Source: Clostridiales bacterium
GTDB taxonomy: Bacteria > Bacillota > Clostridia > Christensenellales > Borkfalkiaceae
Reading direction: 5' to 3'
Assembly: GCA_015055725.1 (NCBI GenBank)
Contig: SVHO01000004.1
Coordinates: 1-64,000, forward strand
Length of the DNA stretch: 64,000 nucleotides
Position numbers and translations under genes: made by a program. This document shows, one piece after another, positions 18,150 to 28,466 of the stretch (positions are counted from its first letter, which is position 1; every line of letters begins with the position of its first letter). The notes below the pieces were generated by a model. The model had not been told where the DNA came from, ran no database searches, and saw only the letters and a program-made list of their open reading frames with translations.

Positions 18150-18912
18150 TTGTTAAAAACTCCGTTATGCAGTTTACAACTCGTTTGTTTTTTTCGTATA
18201 TTTCTTTAACGCACTCTTTACCTAAGGGGTGCAAAAGTTCATCGCTTCCGACTTCTATCGTTAATGCGGGGATTTTTAACTTTTCAACGCACCAATCTTT
18301 ATATCCACCACAAGAGTTTGGCGTTGATTTTATTTTATAGCCCGTAGTTTTCGCAAGCGCGTTAGCGAGCATTTCATCACGCATACGCCTTTTCCCCCTT
18401 TGGTGAAATTCCCAATAAATTTCTTCTCCCTTAGAGTGATAACTTATAGTTGCGCTCGGCTTAATTTTTAAGGTAAACTCTTTTAGTGCAAGGCTTTCAG
18501 GTTCGGAAAACGGTTTTTCGCCAATAAAATTTTCGTCCCCTTGTATTTTAACGTTTTTTTCACCAAGCCCCCAACGCGCGTCAAAATTAACGTTTAGGTC
18601 AACGCCCCTTCCGTTTGCCTTATAAAGTGGTTTTTCGTTTAACGCGATAAACACACCGTCAGGATTAGTCATAGGCAAAAAATATACGCTACCCACCCTG
18701 CCGTTTTTTATAAAATCTTTAATTTGCTTTAGTGCAAGAAAAGAAGTCACGTGCTCTCGCGCGTGAATTGAATATTGAATTATAACTACAGGGTTTTTAG
18801 TTTTTTCAACTTTAAAATAATAAATAGGTTTTTTAAGTAGGCTATATCCTATAACACCTTTTTCACCCTTAAACTGCGCGTAAAAACTTTCAATTTTATC
18901 AAATATGCTCAT
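18091..18912 (-). CDS. M14 family zinc carboxypeptidase (gamma-D-Glu-meso-DAP endopeptidase type), no signal peptide
   Basis: 273 aa; IQYSIHAREHVTSFLALKQ (HxxE), NPDGVFIA, GRGVDLNVNFDARWG, ALTIEVGSDELLHP. Confidence 0.85.
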   Translation of the reverse strand: MSIFDKIESFYAQFKGEKGVIGYSLLKKPIYYFKVEKTKNPVVIIQYSIHAREHVTSFLALKQIKDFIKNGRVGSVYFLPMTNPDGVFIALNEKPLYKANGRGVDLNVNFDARWGLGEKNVKIQGDENFIGEKPFSEPESLALKEFTLKIKPSATISYHSKGEEIYWEFHQRGKRRMRDEMLANALAKTTGYKIKSTPNSCGGYKDWCVEKLKIPALTIEVGSDELLHPLGKECVKEIYEKNKRVVNCITEFLTNGKKIYEMRNKASAKSTNL

Positions 18913-18928
18913 ACGTTTATTGTATGAT

Positions 18929-19402
18929 TTATTTGTGATACGCGCTACCGCCGTTTATTGAAAACGCCCTATAAATTTGTTCAGTTAGCATAAGCCTAAA
19001 AAGTGTGTGTGGAAAGGTCATATCCGAAAAAGATAACAGTTGATTAGCCGTTTTTTTAATCTTTTCGTCAAGTCCGTAAGACCCACCTATAACGAAGGTA
19101 ATTACGCTTTGCCCTTTATCACTTAAATCTTTAATGGTTTTAGCAAGGCTTTCACTCGAAGTCTTTTTGCCTTCAATGGCCATAGCAAAAACGTGTCCTT
19201 TTAAGTGTGGCAAAATGCGTTCGGCTTCTTTTTCTTTTATAGCGCAAATTAAAGCGTCGTCCGCCTTTTGATAATTTTCTTCGGCAATTTCTATAATCTT
19301 AAATTCACAATAGCGTGAAAGCCTTTTCGCATATTCACTTATGCCGTCTTGAAAGTATTTTTCCTTAACTTTTCCAACCGCAACTACGTTTACTTTTATC
19401 AT
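18929..19402 (-). CDS. rlmH: 23S rRNA (pseudouridine-1915-N3) methyltransferase
   Basis: VGKVKEKYFQDGISEYAKRLSRY, FVIGGSYGLDE, PHTLFRLMLTEQIYRAFSINGGSAYHK. Confidence 0.97.
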   Translation of the reverse strand: MIKVNVVAVGKVKEKYFQDGISEYAKRLSRYCEFKIIEIAEENYQKADDALICAIKEKEAERILPHLKGHVFAMAIEGKKTSSESLAKTIKDLSDKGQSVITFVIGGSYGLDEKIKKTANQLLSFSDMTFPHTLFRLMLTEQIYRAFSINGGSAYHK

Positions 19403-19403
19403 A

Positions 19404-20297
19404 TTAACCACCTATAAAAAGCGAACCGATAATCAACGCAAGGCACGCCCCTAAACCAAGAACTCCGTAAGGAAAATAAAAGGCTTTAACGCTTTCGCCA
19501 CTATTTTTCGCACCTTGCTTCTTAAGCGTAAAAATTATAAACGCAACCGCTATTAAAAGTGCGATACATCCCACCGCGATAATCAAAGGATTAGAAAGGT
19601 TTATCTTAATCTTTAAGTATTCAAAAAGTATAATGATAAAATTATTCAAAAAATGCGCTATAATGCACGGGATTACGCTTTTTGAAATTATTGCCAAAAC
19701 GCACAAGAGCGCACCAAAAATAAATTGATAAACAAATTGCGTTGCCGTTGCGTGATAAAGTGCAAAGCACAAAGCAACCGTTATAACTGCCGTGATAGGC
19801 TTAGCCTTTTTTAGAGAACTTAAAAGCAACGAACGGAAAAAGATTTCTTCAAAAACTGCCGGCAACACTGCTATGAAAAAACTAAACGCTATAAACTTTA
19901 ACGGCGTGTCTATAACGTAATTTGCGCCGTTGTTTACGTTTGCCCCTAACAAAACTAAAAGATTTGCAACAAGTTGGTTTAAAAATCCTAAGCCGAAAAG
20001 CATACCCCCGCATAATAAGATTGCAATTATTAAATATTGCCACTTAAAAACATTGAGATTAAAAACAGGTTTTTCAATTTGATTTTTATCGCTTATCGCC
20101 TTAACTAAAATGACGATTGCCATTGCTATAATAGAAAAAGTTGACCCCACTAAAACGTATGCCGTTGAGTTTTTCAAAAACAAAACGTCAACTAAGGGGC
20201 TTAAAAATAAAATGATAAATAAATATATAACTATCATTGCCGAAAAGGCAAGTCCGCCGTTTTTTTGGTTAAGCGGGAATTTTTCTTCTCTATTCAT
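19404..20297 (-). CDS. CPBP family intramembrane metalloprotease
   Basis: 297 aa, multi-TM; PAVFEEIFFRSLLLSSLKK, ALCFALYH, HFLNNF. Confidence 0.9.
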   Translation of the reverse strand: MNREEKFPLNQKNGGLAFSAMIVIYLFIILFLSPLVDVLFLKNSTAYVLVGSTFSIIAMAIVILVKAISDKNQIEKPVFNLNVFKWQYLIIAILLCGGMLFGLGFLNQLVANLLVLLGANVNNGANYVIDTPLKFIAFSFFIAVLPAVFEEIFFRSLLLSSLKKAKPITAVITVALCFALYHATATQFVYQFIFGALLCVLAIISKSVIPCIIAHFLNNFIIILFEYLKIKINLSNPLIIAVGCIALLIAVAFIIFTLKKQGAKNSGESVKAFYFPYGVLGLGACLALIIGSLFIGG

Positions 20298-20310
20298 CTA
20301 TATTTCCTTT

Positions 20311-22317
20311 TTAATCAACTAAATAAAAGGTGCAAGTTGAAAGTTTTTTCCTTTTTAATTTATAACTTTTTCCACTTTCTAAAACGTATGAAAATCCGTC
20401 TTGATACAAGCACTTATCGCAAGTTGAATTTAAGTGCGCTTTAAGTGGACAATGCCTAAGCGTCATAACGGGAAAAGGCGTTTTTTCAATAACGCCACTT
20501 TCTGCAGATATAATTTTTTTGCCCGAATATTCACTTGCGCTAACTGAGTTATATACGTTAAGTCCACCGCCTATAACTTTAACGTTAGGCAATAAAAGCG
20601 CGTAATAATTGTTTGCAACGACGCTTATTCCAGATTTAGTTATTACGTCTTGTAATAGCAAAATATCTTCTTTTAATGCAAAATTTGGTGTGTCTAAATA
20701 TGCGCACTTGTTAAGTTTTTTGCATTTATCAATAAATTCTAAAAGGTTTTTAAGATTATATTGTTCGGGGGAATATATAACGTTTTTCGCACTAAATTCT
20801 TGGTCTAACTCATACACGAAATTAAAGTCAGAAAAAGCGTCTACTTTTAAATTAGTTAACGCTTTTACGGGCGTTAAATTTTTGCGATATTTTTCGGTTA
20901 GCGCGCAGTAAATTTTATCAAAAACTTTACGCCTAAATGCATTTAACGCCGATTTAGCCATAAAAACGTTGCCTAACTTTTCAAAAGTTAAGTGGGCAAA
21001 AAACAACTCGCTTTTAGCAAAAGTTTGTTTAAAATCTTGTTCGGTTAAAGGTTGGTTTTTTGCAGGTGATAAAAGGTCACCAAAAATTTCAATTTTTTCT
21101 CCGTCAACGTTTAAGGTTGCTTTAACCTTTTGGTTTTCAACTGCAAAGATTGAAATTTCTAAATTTCTTTTTCTCGTATACGTTAAAATCTCATTTTCAC
21201 GCTTAGCATCAATTATTAAGTTAAGTTTATCCCCAACTGATAACTCGTGCGTGGTGGTTAGTTGATATCCATTATCAATTTTTTTCAAATCAAAAGCAGT
21301 TAAAGTGAGTTTTTCGCCCTTACCGTCAAACACTTTAAAGGTGGATTTTGGTGACAACTCTCTATTTGAAGAAAAATACACTTGATTAAAATTTTTACCT
21401 TTAACAACTTTTTTAACGTTTCCGATAAAAATTCCAACGTGGTTTTGAATTTCTGAAATTATTTTGCCGTTCCCATCAAAATAACCTGCGGTATATCCGC
21501 GGTTAAAGGCTAATTTAAGATTTTCTTGATTGGGGTTTTTTCCGTCTAAAACTTTTCTATATTCCGCCGTCACAGCGCCAACGTAATAAGGTCTTCTTGC
21601 CCGACCTTCGATTTTAATCGCGTTAACGCCTGCCTTTTTAAGTTGATTAAGCCTATCTGATAAATTAAATTCCTTAGCACTTAAAAGATATCCTTTTTTA
21701 AGCGTTTTACCACCTTTAACGAGCGAATAAGGTAGCCTGCAAAGTTGCTTGCACTTGCCCCTGTTTCCACTTGCGTTTTGGTAATAAGAACTCATATAGC
21801 AATTACCCGAAAAAGATACGCAAAGCGCACCTTGGGCAAAATATTCAATCTCAACGTTAGAATTCTTTTTAATGCGTTCTATTTCGTTAAGTGGCGTTTC
21901 CCTTGCCAAAACCACACGTGAAAACCCGTATTTTTCAACGGCTTTAACTCCTTCTAAATTATGCAATCCCATTTGAGTGCTTGCATGTAATTCAATTTCG
22001 GGATAGTTTTCCGAAATGATTTTTGCAAGCCCTAAATCTTGAACTATAAAAGCATCAACGCCCAAGTTATAAGCCTTAATTAAAGTATCCACCGCAGACT
22101 GCAATTCACTATCTGAAAAAAGTATATTTATAGCCAAATGGACTTTAACGCCAAAAAGGTGCGCAAAGTCCACTGCATCAATTAAATTTTCAATGGTAAA
22201 GCCGTCTATATTATTGCGCGCATTAAAATCGTTTATTCCCAAATAAACTTCGTCTGCGCCGTGATAAACGGCCACCTTTAAACTTTCAAAATTGCCCGCA
22301 GGCGCTAAAATCTTCAT
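20311..22317 (-). CDS. Peptidase U32 family protein (RlhA/YhbU-like)
   Basis: 668 aa; ILAPAGNFESLKVAVYHGADEVYLG, FAQGALCVSFSGNCYMSSY, NRGKCKQLCRLPY, IKIEGRARRPYYVG. Confidence 0.93.
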   Translation of the reverse strand: MKILAPAGNFESLKVAVYHGADEVYLGINDFNARNNIDGFTIENLIDAVDFAHLFGVKVHLAINILFSDSELQSAVDTLIKAYNLGVDAFIVQDLGLAKIISENYPEIELHASTQMGLHNLEGVKAVEKYGFSRVVLARETPLNEIERIKKNSNVEIEYFAQGALCVSFSGNCYMSSYYQNASGNRGKCKQLCRLPYSLVKGGKTLKKGYLLSAKEFNLSDRLNQLKKAGVNAIKIEGRARRPYYVGAVTAEYRKVLDGKNPNQENLKLAFNRGYTAGYFDGNGKIISEIQNHVGIFIGNVKKVVKGKNFNQVYFSSNRELSPKSTFKVFDGKGEKLTLTAFDLKKIDNGYQLTTTHELSVGDKLNLIIDAKRENEILTYTRKRNLEISIFAVENQKVKATLNVDGEKIEIFGDLLSPAKNQPLTEQDFKQTFAKSELFFAHLTFEKLGNVFMAKSALNAFRRKVFDKIYCALTEKYRKNLTPVKALTNLKVDAFSDFNFVYELDQEFSAKNVIYSPEQYNLKNLLEFIDKCKKLNKCAYLDTPNFALKEDILLLQDVITKSGISVVANNYYALLLPNVKVIGGGLNVYNSVSASEYSGKKIISAESGVIEKTPFPVMTLRHCPLKAHLNSTCDKCLYQDGFSYVLESGKSYKLKRKKLSTCTFYLVD

Positions 22318-22330
22318 TAAAAACCTTTGT

Positions 22331-24199
22331 TTATTCTAACCCTTTGGCTTTTCTTTTTAGTCTTGTTTCGGTGTCAAGCGTTTTCTTTCTAATTCTAACG
22401 TTTTTCGGTGTCACTTCAAGCATTTCGTCGTCGTTAATAAATTCCATCGCTTCTTCTAAACTCATAAGTTTTGGGGTTTCTAAACGAAGCGCGTCGTCAC
22501 TACCCGATGCGCGCGTGTTAGTTAAATGCTTTTTCTTGCAAACGTTAACGCTTATATCTTCGTTCTTAGGTGAAACGCCAACGACCATACCTTCATAAAC
22601 TTGCGTGCCTGCGCCGATAAAGAGTTGTCCCCTACCTTGCGCGTTAAAAAGTCCGTAAGTGACCGCTTCGCCCGTTTCAAACGCAACCAAAGAACCCGTA
22701 GTTCTTCTTTCAATTTCGCCCTTAAATTCTTCATAGCCGTAGAATAAGGTGTTAAACACGCCTTCACCACGCGTTTCAGTTAAAAATTGACTTTTATAAC
22801 CAAACAATCCCCTTGCAGGAACTTTAAATTCTAAACGGATACGGCTTCCGATATTTTCCATTTGTAAAAGTTCGCCCTTTCTAACGCCCATGCTCGAGAA
22901 AACGCTTCCCGTTTTATCTTCAGGCACGTCAACGACAAGCCTTTCCATAGGTTCTAAAATTGTGTCGCCATCTTTTTTATACATAACTTTTGGCGCGCCC
23001 ACTTGGAATTCATAACCTGCTCTACGCATTGTTTCAATGAGGATTGAAAGATGCATTTCACCCCTACCACACACTCTATAAGAATCTGCAGAATCAGTTT
23101 CTTCAACTCTTAAAGAAACGTCTTTAAGCATTTCCTTAAATAACCTATCACGCAAATGGCGAGTGGTGACGAATTTTCCTTCCTTACCTGCAAACGGGCT
23201 GTCGTTTACCGAAAACAACATTTCAACCGTAGGCTCTGAAATTTTAACGAAAGGCACGGGTTCAACGAGTGAAGGTGAACAAATCGTGTCGCCAATAGAT
23301 ATGTTTTCAAGCCCACTAACGCAAACGATATCGCCTGCTTTTGCTTGCTCGGTGGCAACTCTATTTAAGCCTTCAATTTGATAAATGCTAATTAGTTTAC
23401 CTTTAACTTCTTTACCCGACACGTTATAATTGCACGTTTGAACTTCTTGATTTACTGCAATCGAGCCACGCTCAATTCTGCCTATACCAATTCTACCCAC
23501 GTATTCGTTATAGTCGATAGATGAAACTAACATTTGGAAAGGACCGCAGTCGTCAACTTCTTGCGGTTCAAAATGATTTATAATGGCGTCGAATAAAGGC
23601 GTTAAATCCGTTCCTTGAACGTTGCAATCGGTGCTTGCCGTGCCCGCTCTACCCGAACAGAAAATTATTGGGCTATCAATTTGGTCGTCATTAGCGTTAA
23701 GGTCGAAAAGCAACTCTAAAATTTCATCTTGCACTTCTGAAAGCCTTGCATCAGGACGGTCAATTTTATTCACCACAATTATAAGTTTATGGTTTAATTC
23801 AAGTGCTTTTTGCATAACGAAACGCGTTTGAGGCATAGGTCCTTCACACGCGTCAACAAGCACTAAAACACCGTTTACCATTTTAAGCACGCGTTCAACT
23901 TCTCCACCGAAGTCTGCGTGTCCAGGGGTATCAACTATATTTATTTTTACGCCGTTATAAAAAGCAGAAGTGTTTTTTGCAAGTATAGTTATGCCACGTT
24001 CTCTTTCAATATCGCCCGAGTCCATAACTCTATCCATAACGTCTTGATTATCGCGGAATATTCCGCCTTGCTTTAACATTTCGTTAACGAGCGTTGTTTT
24101 GCCGTGGTCTACGTGCGCGATTATAGCAACGTTTCTTACGTCTGTTCTCTTCAAAATTCTGTCCGTCCTTTTTTTTATTTCAATTTTCCACTTATCCAT
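22331..24199 (-). CDS. typA: Ribosome-associated GTPase TypA/BipA
   Basis: 622 aa; [54 protein letters not shown]-type C-terminus. Confidence 0.97.
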   Translation of the reverse strand: MDKWKIEIKKRTDRILKRTDVRNVAIIAHVDHGKTTLVNEMLKQGGIFRDNQDVMDRVMDSGDIERERGITILAKNTSAFYNGVKINIVDTPGHADFGGEVERVLKMVNGVLVLVDACEGPMPQTRFVMQKALELNHKLIIVVNKIDRPDARLSEVQDEILELLFDLNANDDQIDSPIIFCSGRAGTASTDCNVQGTDLTPLFDAIINHFEPQEVDDCGPFQMLVSSIDYNEYVGRIGIGRIERGSIAVNQEVQTCNYNVSGKEVKGKLISIYQIEGLNRVATEQAKAGDIVCVSGLENISIGDTICSPSLVEPVPFVKISEPTVEMLFSVNDSPFAGKEGKFVTTRHLRDRLFKEMLKDVSLRVEETDSADSYRVCGRGEMHLSILIETMRRAGYEFQVGAPKVMYKKDGDTILEPMERLVVDVPEDKTGSVFSSMGVRKGELLQMENIGSRIRLEFKVPARGLFGYKSQFLTETRGEGVFNTLFYGYEEFKGEIERRTTGSLVAFETGEAVTYGLFNAQGRGQLFIGAGTQVYEGMVVGVSPKNEDISVNVCKKKHLTNTRASGSDDALRLETPKLMSLEEAMEFINDDEMLEVTPKNVRIRKKTLDTETRLKRKAKGLE

Positions 24200-24716
24200 T
24201 AAGCGCGTGCATTAACGCTATAAGCGTTTTTGCATCTTTAATCTCTCCGCGCTCTATCATATCTTTAATTTTATTTTTATCAATCCAAACGGCGTCCAAA
24301 AACTCGTCTTCATCAAGGTGCGCCTTAGTTTTTTCTATTTCAACCGCTTTATAAATTCTAATAACTTCGTTCGTGTAAGCAGGGGTTGGATACACGTCGA
24401 AAAGTTTTTCAACTCTTTTTGCTTTTACCCCGCCTTCTTCTTCAAGTTCGCGAATAGCAGTTTGTTCAGGGTCTTCCCCAGCGTTAAGTTTACCGGCAGG
24501 GATTTCATATAAATCTTGCCCGTAAGGATAGCGAAACTGTTTGACGAGCAAAATCTTGCCGTCTTTTTCGCACAAGATTGCGCTTCCGCCGCTGTGCTCA
24601 ACGAACTCTCTAATCCCGCCTTTACCGTTTGGCAACATAACTTCGTCTTTTCTTAGATTTAGAATTTTCCCTTTATAAATAAAATTCTTTTTAAGTGTTT
24701 TTTCACGAAAGTCCAT
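24192..24716 (-). CDS. NUDIX hydrolase (ADP-ribose pyrophosphatase type)
   Basis: 174 aa; GKLNAGEDPEQTAIRELEEEGGVKA Nudix box. Confidence 0.93.
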   Translation of the reverse strand: MDFREKTLKKNFIYKGKILNLRKDEVMLPNGKGGIREFVEHSGGSAILCEKDGKILLVKQFRYPYGQDLYEIPAGKLNAGEDPEQTAIRELEEEGGVKAKRVEKLFDVYPTPAYTNEVIRIYKAVEIEKTKAHLDEDEFLDAVWIDKNKIKDMIERGEIKDAKTLIALMHALNG

Positions 24717-25518
24717 TAAAAACGTCCTTTATAAGTTTAGAAATTTTATTAACGCGCCCAAAAAAGATAAAGGGCTTAGATTTAACCATATATTTATACG
24801 CAACGTAAGCGTAAGTAATGGCGTCTTTATCTTCGCTTGTGATAACGTTGGCAAGCATATCGATAATTAAAATTATTTCCTCTTTAACGTCTTCTTTTAA
24901 CTTGCTCGCTTTAATTTTTTGCTTGTCAACAAGTAAAAGTTCTTTAATATTTTTAACCGACGCGCCGTAAGATTTCTTTAAAAGTTCCCTTTCGCGCTGT
25001 TCTGTTTGTTCTCTTTCTTCTTTTTCACGCGCACGGCGTTCTTCTTCCTCGGTAAGCGCTTCAACAGGGTCTTGAAGTTTGCCTTCTATCACGCTATCCA
25101 TAAGAATTTTAACCGAATTTTTAAATGGCTTAATCATAGCGTTGATAAACGCGTCGTACGAAGATGAACAACTGCCGTCAACGAAGAAATATTTATTCAA
25201 AAAGTCGTTAAGGTTTATGCGCTTAGCGTCAATATCTACCAAAACGTTAAAAATAAACGCCAATAATTCGCGCGAATTAGGTGGCATAACGAACTCACCT
25301 TTATCGCTCGATAAATGTTGGCTTTTAACTAAATATTTTTTTTGCGCGCCGAAATAATCAAAATCAGTTAAACAGTTTTGAAAAAGCGCAAGCAAGGTGT
25401 CAGAACTCGCTATTGCTTTTAAAAGGTTAGCAAGTTTAACGTCTGCTAAAATATATTTGCTGTCAATAAATTCATCACAACGCTCTAAAAAAAGTTGCAA
25501 TTGTTCACGTTTATCCAT
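24703..25518 (-). CDS. Uncharacterised helical protein with central charged coiled-coil segment
   Basis: 271 aa ORF in operon context; EEEERRAREKEEREQTEQRERELLKK; no family recognised. Confidence 0.65.
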   Translation of the reverse strand: MDKREQLQLFLERCDEFIDSKYILADVKLANLLKAIASSDTLLALFQNCLTDFDYFGAQKKYLVKSQHLSSDKGEFVMPPNSRELLAFIFNVLVDIDAKRINLNDFLNKYFFVDGSCSSSYDAFINAMIKPFKNSVKILMDSVIEGKLQDPVEALTEEEERRAREKEEREQTEQRERELLKKSYGASVKNIKELLLVDKQKIKASKLKEDVKEEIILIIDMLANVITSEDKDAITYAYVAYKYMVKSKPFIFFGRVNKISKLIKDVFNGLS

Positions 25519-25534
25519 TTTTTCTCCCCACGTA

Positions 25535-26665
25535 TCAAGAATTTTTTATGTATTCAACAAGGTTTTTATCAACCTTTTTATAAGCCTTAAAAGGTCTTAA
25601 AAGTATCATTTTGTAAACCCAAGCCCTTTCGCCTTTTTGGAACCTTTCTAATTTTGCCTTAAAGAACTTGCGTTTTGTGCAAGTTAAGTTCGTTTTGCCT
25701 AAGAAATTATATTTATTAAGAAGATTTTTGCTGTAATTTAGGTCGGCAAAAGGAATAAGTCTATTATATTCTTTAGCGCAAATATTTGTAAAAATTAAAT
25801 GTGGTTCACATTCCTTTACAGTCCCCGTTTGCCTATCAATTTTAATACAAAGGTTTTTCCACTTAAATCCTTCTTTATCAAAATCAATTTTAATAAGCAC
25901 GCCTTTTTCCGTGTTTTTTTGCGAGCGTTGATAATCGGTGTCAAATATAAAGTTGCCCAAAGAATAGAAAACCACTTTATTGCCAAAGGTTTCATAATTT
26001 TGTGTGACGTGTGGGTGATGCCCAACAACCACGTCCGCACCGAATTTTAAATATTTTTTATACTTTTCTCTTGCGTATGGCAACGGTATTTGTGAAAATT
26101 CTTCGCCACCGTGAACAACAACCGCGCAATAATCACACTCTTGTTTTAATTTTTCTATAATCGCTTTAATGCGCTTAAAATCTGCCCAACTAAAACACCC
26201 TGCATTATTTTCATCGGATAAAACCGACAATTCTGATGCAAGCGAAACTATGCCAACCTTCACCCCGTCTTTTTCAAGCACTAACGGTTTTGACGCTTGC
26301 TTAACGTTTAATCCTGCACCAATAGTTTGAGCACCACTTTCAGTTGCGTATCTTATGGTCTCTTTAAGACCTTCTTCCCCACAATCCATAGAGTGATTGT
26401 TTGCAAGATTCCAAACGTTTCCGTTTATTTTTTTAAGCGTTTCAACAATTCTTGGGTGGCTAACGTGCACTAAATCTTGCACAGCGGACGTGGGTTTTAA
26501 AGTCACAGGCGCTTCAACGTTTGCCACGGTATAATTAGAATTACTCAAAAATTCAATTATTTTATCAGATAAAAGATTTTGGTTTTCATAAGCAGTATTA
26601 AAATGTTTTGAAAACGCTATATCACCCGTAAAAGCAATGCTAATCATAAGAACTCTCTCTTTCAC
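25535..26665 (-). CDS. CapA family protein (PgsA-like metallophosphatase fold)
   Basis: 376 aa; IAFTGDIAFSKHF, VANVEAPVT, NLANNHSMDCGEEGLKETI, VVVHGGEEF, VVVGHHPHVTQ. Confidence 0.92.
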   Translation of the reverse strand: MKERVLMISIAFTGDIAFSKHFNTAYENQNLLSDKIIEFLSNSNYTVANVEAPVTLKPTSAVQDLVHVSHPRIVETLKKINGNVWNLANNHSMDCGEEGLKETIRYATESGAQTIGAGLNVKQASKPLVLEKDGVKVGIVSLASELSVLSDENNAGCFSWADFKRIKAIIEKLKQECDYCAVVVHGGEEFSQIPLPYAREKYKKYLKFGADVVVGHHPHVTQNYETFGNKVVFYSLGNFIFDTDYQRSQKNTEKGVLIKIDFDKEGFKWKNLCIKIDRQTGTVKECEPHLIFTNICAKEYNRLIPFADLNYSKNLLNKYNFLGKTNLTCTKRKFFKAKLERFQKGERAWVYKMILLRPFKAYKKVDKNLVEYIKNS

Positions 26666-26746
26666 TCACTCTTATAAATTATAACACACAAAACGCCTAA
26701 TATAAACTTTTTTTGGCATAATTTTATAAAATTTTCGGTAAAGTTC

Positions 26747-26774
26747 TTTACAAATTGCAATTTTGTGATATAAT
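26747..26774 (+). promoter_or_regulatory. Promoter for the DUF4364 gene
   Basis: TTTACA-16 nt-TATAAT; lies inside the longest ORF call, supporting the downstream ATG at 26806. Confidence 0.65.
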
Positions 26775-26805
26775 GTATGGACAGTATTATGGAGATTTTT
26801 GTTTT

Positions 26806-27330
26806 ATGCAGGTCAAAGGTGATTCATCACTTAACAAATTAATATTGTTATTTGTCTTTGACAAAATGGAAGTGCCGTTATCAGAAAACACGGTGCTTGA
26901 TATGTGTTGCTCATCAAACAACTGGCTTGCGTATATGGATTGCCAACCGATATTAAACCAACTTCTTGACTGTGGGTGGATTTATAATATCGGAAATAGC
27001 GGTGAACCCCTTTACACAATTACGCCTGACGGGCGAATTTGTTTGGCTAACTTTTTTATCAATATCCCTGCCTCTACGCGTGAACAAATTTCGCTGTTTA
27101 TTAAAAATAACCGCGCAAAATACCGTAGAAAACAAGAATGCGTTGCCGATTACTTTATGAATAAAGACGGCACTTATACGGCATATCTTAAAATTATTGA
27201 ACCGGCACAACCCGTGTTAGAACTTAAATTAGTTGTTCCCAACAGACAGGTTGCAAAAGATATTTATAAAAAGTGGGGTGAAAAGGCAGGCGACGTATAC
27301 AGAAACGTTTACGAAAATCTTGTTGACTAA
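26806..27330 (+). CDS. DUF4364 family protein
   Basis: NKLILLFVFDKMEVPLSENTVLDMC..WLAYMDCQPILNQLLDCGWIYN..YTITPDGRICLANFFINIP pattern. Confidence 0.82.
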   Translation: MQVKGDSSLNKLILLFVFDKMEVPLSENTVLDMCCSSNNWLAYMDCQPILNQLLDCGWIYNIGNSGEPLYTITPDGRICLANFFINIPASTREQISLFIKNNRAKYRRKQECVADYFMNKDGTYTAYLKIIEPAQPVLELKLVVPNRQVAKDIYKKWGEKAGDVYRNVYENLVD

Positions 27331-27353
27331 CTTAAAATTTAAGGAGAAAATTT

Positions 27354-27629
27354 ATGCAGACTTACATGACGAGAGGAACTTGTTCCAGACAAATTTTATT
27401 TGACGTGACCGAAGACTTAAAAGTTAAAAACGTTAAATTTATCGGCGGTTGCAGTGGCAACTTACAAGCGGTTGCAAGGCTTGTTGACGGAAAACACGTT
27501 GACGAAGTTATTTCAACGCTTAAAGGTATTAAGTGCAGAAGCAACACATCGTGTGGTGACCAACTTGCTATCGCGTTAGAAGAGTATAAAAACAAACTTG
27601 CAAACCCCGAAATTTATAAAAAAAAATAA
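27354..27629 (+). CDS. TIGR03905-type TSCPD domain protein
   Basis: MTRGTCSRQILFDV..GGCSGNLQAVARLV..IKCRSNTSCGDQLAIAL. Confidence 0.88.
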   Translation: MQTYMTRGTCSRQILFDVTEDLKVKNVKFIGGCSGNLQAVARLVDGKHVDEVISTLKGIKCRSNTSCGDQLAIALEEYKNKLANPEIYKKK

Positions 27630-27632
27630 TTT

Positions 27633-27666
27633 AAGCACCCAAACGATTGGGTGCTTTACTTTTTTC
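27633..27666 (+). terminator. Rho-independent terminator
   Basis: AAGCACCCAA-acga-TTGGGTGCTT followed by TACTTTTTT. Confidence 0.85.
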
Positions 27667-27691
27667 CAAAAACTAAAATTTAAAAAAACTA

Positions 27692-27720
27692 TTGATTTTA
27701 AGCAATTTTCATAGTATAAT
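27692..27720 (+). promoter_or_regulatory. Promoter for the cytidylate kinase-like gene
   Basis: TTGATT-17 nt-TATAAT; RBS AAGGAGGG upstream of ATG. Confidence 0.7.
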
Positions 27721-27798
27721 ATAATTAAGTTGAAGAATTTCCCTATTCATTTATGGATAAAATTTTGCGACTTTTAAGTTTTTAAGGAGGGATTTTTG

Positions 27799-28410
27799 AT
27801 GAAAATTATAACTATTAGCCGTGAATTCGGCAGTGGCGGACGTGAACTTGGTAAAAAAATTGCCGAAATTTTAGGATACGATTATTACGACCGTCAAATT
27901 ATATCTACCATCGCAGAACGACACGACGTTGATGAAAATTACGTTGAATACGCCTTAAATAATCACACTTGGCAAACTATTCCACTTACCTTTCACCATT
28001 CGTTCGTTTCCCCTGCCATCTTTTCTATGCCACACGTTAAGTTCTTGAACGAGCAAAAACACGTTATCGAAGAAATTGCAAAGGCAGGAAAAAACTGCGT
28101 TATCGTTGGTAGGAATGCAGACGTTCTTTTAGAAGAATATAACCCCTTTAACATATTCGTATGCGCAGATATGAGCGCAAAAATTAAGCGTTGTCAAGAA
28201 CGCGCTGAAGAAGGTGAAAACCTTAACGAAAAACAAATAAAGAAAAATATTTTGCGCATTGATAAAAACCGTGCGCGCACGCGTTTCTTCCTTGCCGACG
28301 GTGAATGGGGGCATAGAAAATCTTACCACCTAATCGTCAATACAACCGATTGGGATATTGACAAACTTGCCCAAGCAGTTGCCAAAATGGTTGAACTGCA
28401 CGGAGAATAA
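27799..28410 (+). CDS. Cytidylate kinase-like family protein
   Basis: MKIITISREFGSGGRELGKKIAEILGYDYYDRQII P-loop and downstream pattern. Confidence 0.9.
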   Translation: MKIITISREFGSGGRELGKKIAEILGYDYYDRQIISTIAERHDVDENYVEYALNNHTWQTIPLTFHHSFVSPAIFSMPHVKFLNEQKHVIEEIAKAGKNCVIVGRNADVLLEEYNPFNIFVCADMSAKIKRCQERAEEGENLNEKQIKKNILRIDKNRARTRFFLADGEWGHRKSYHLIVNTTDWDIDKLAQAVAKMVELHGE

Positions 28411-28466
28411 TAAAAAATAAAAATAGCCGTGTGATTTAAATCATACGGCTAAAAAATTGAACTTTT

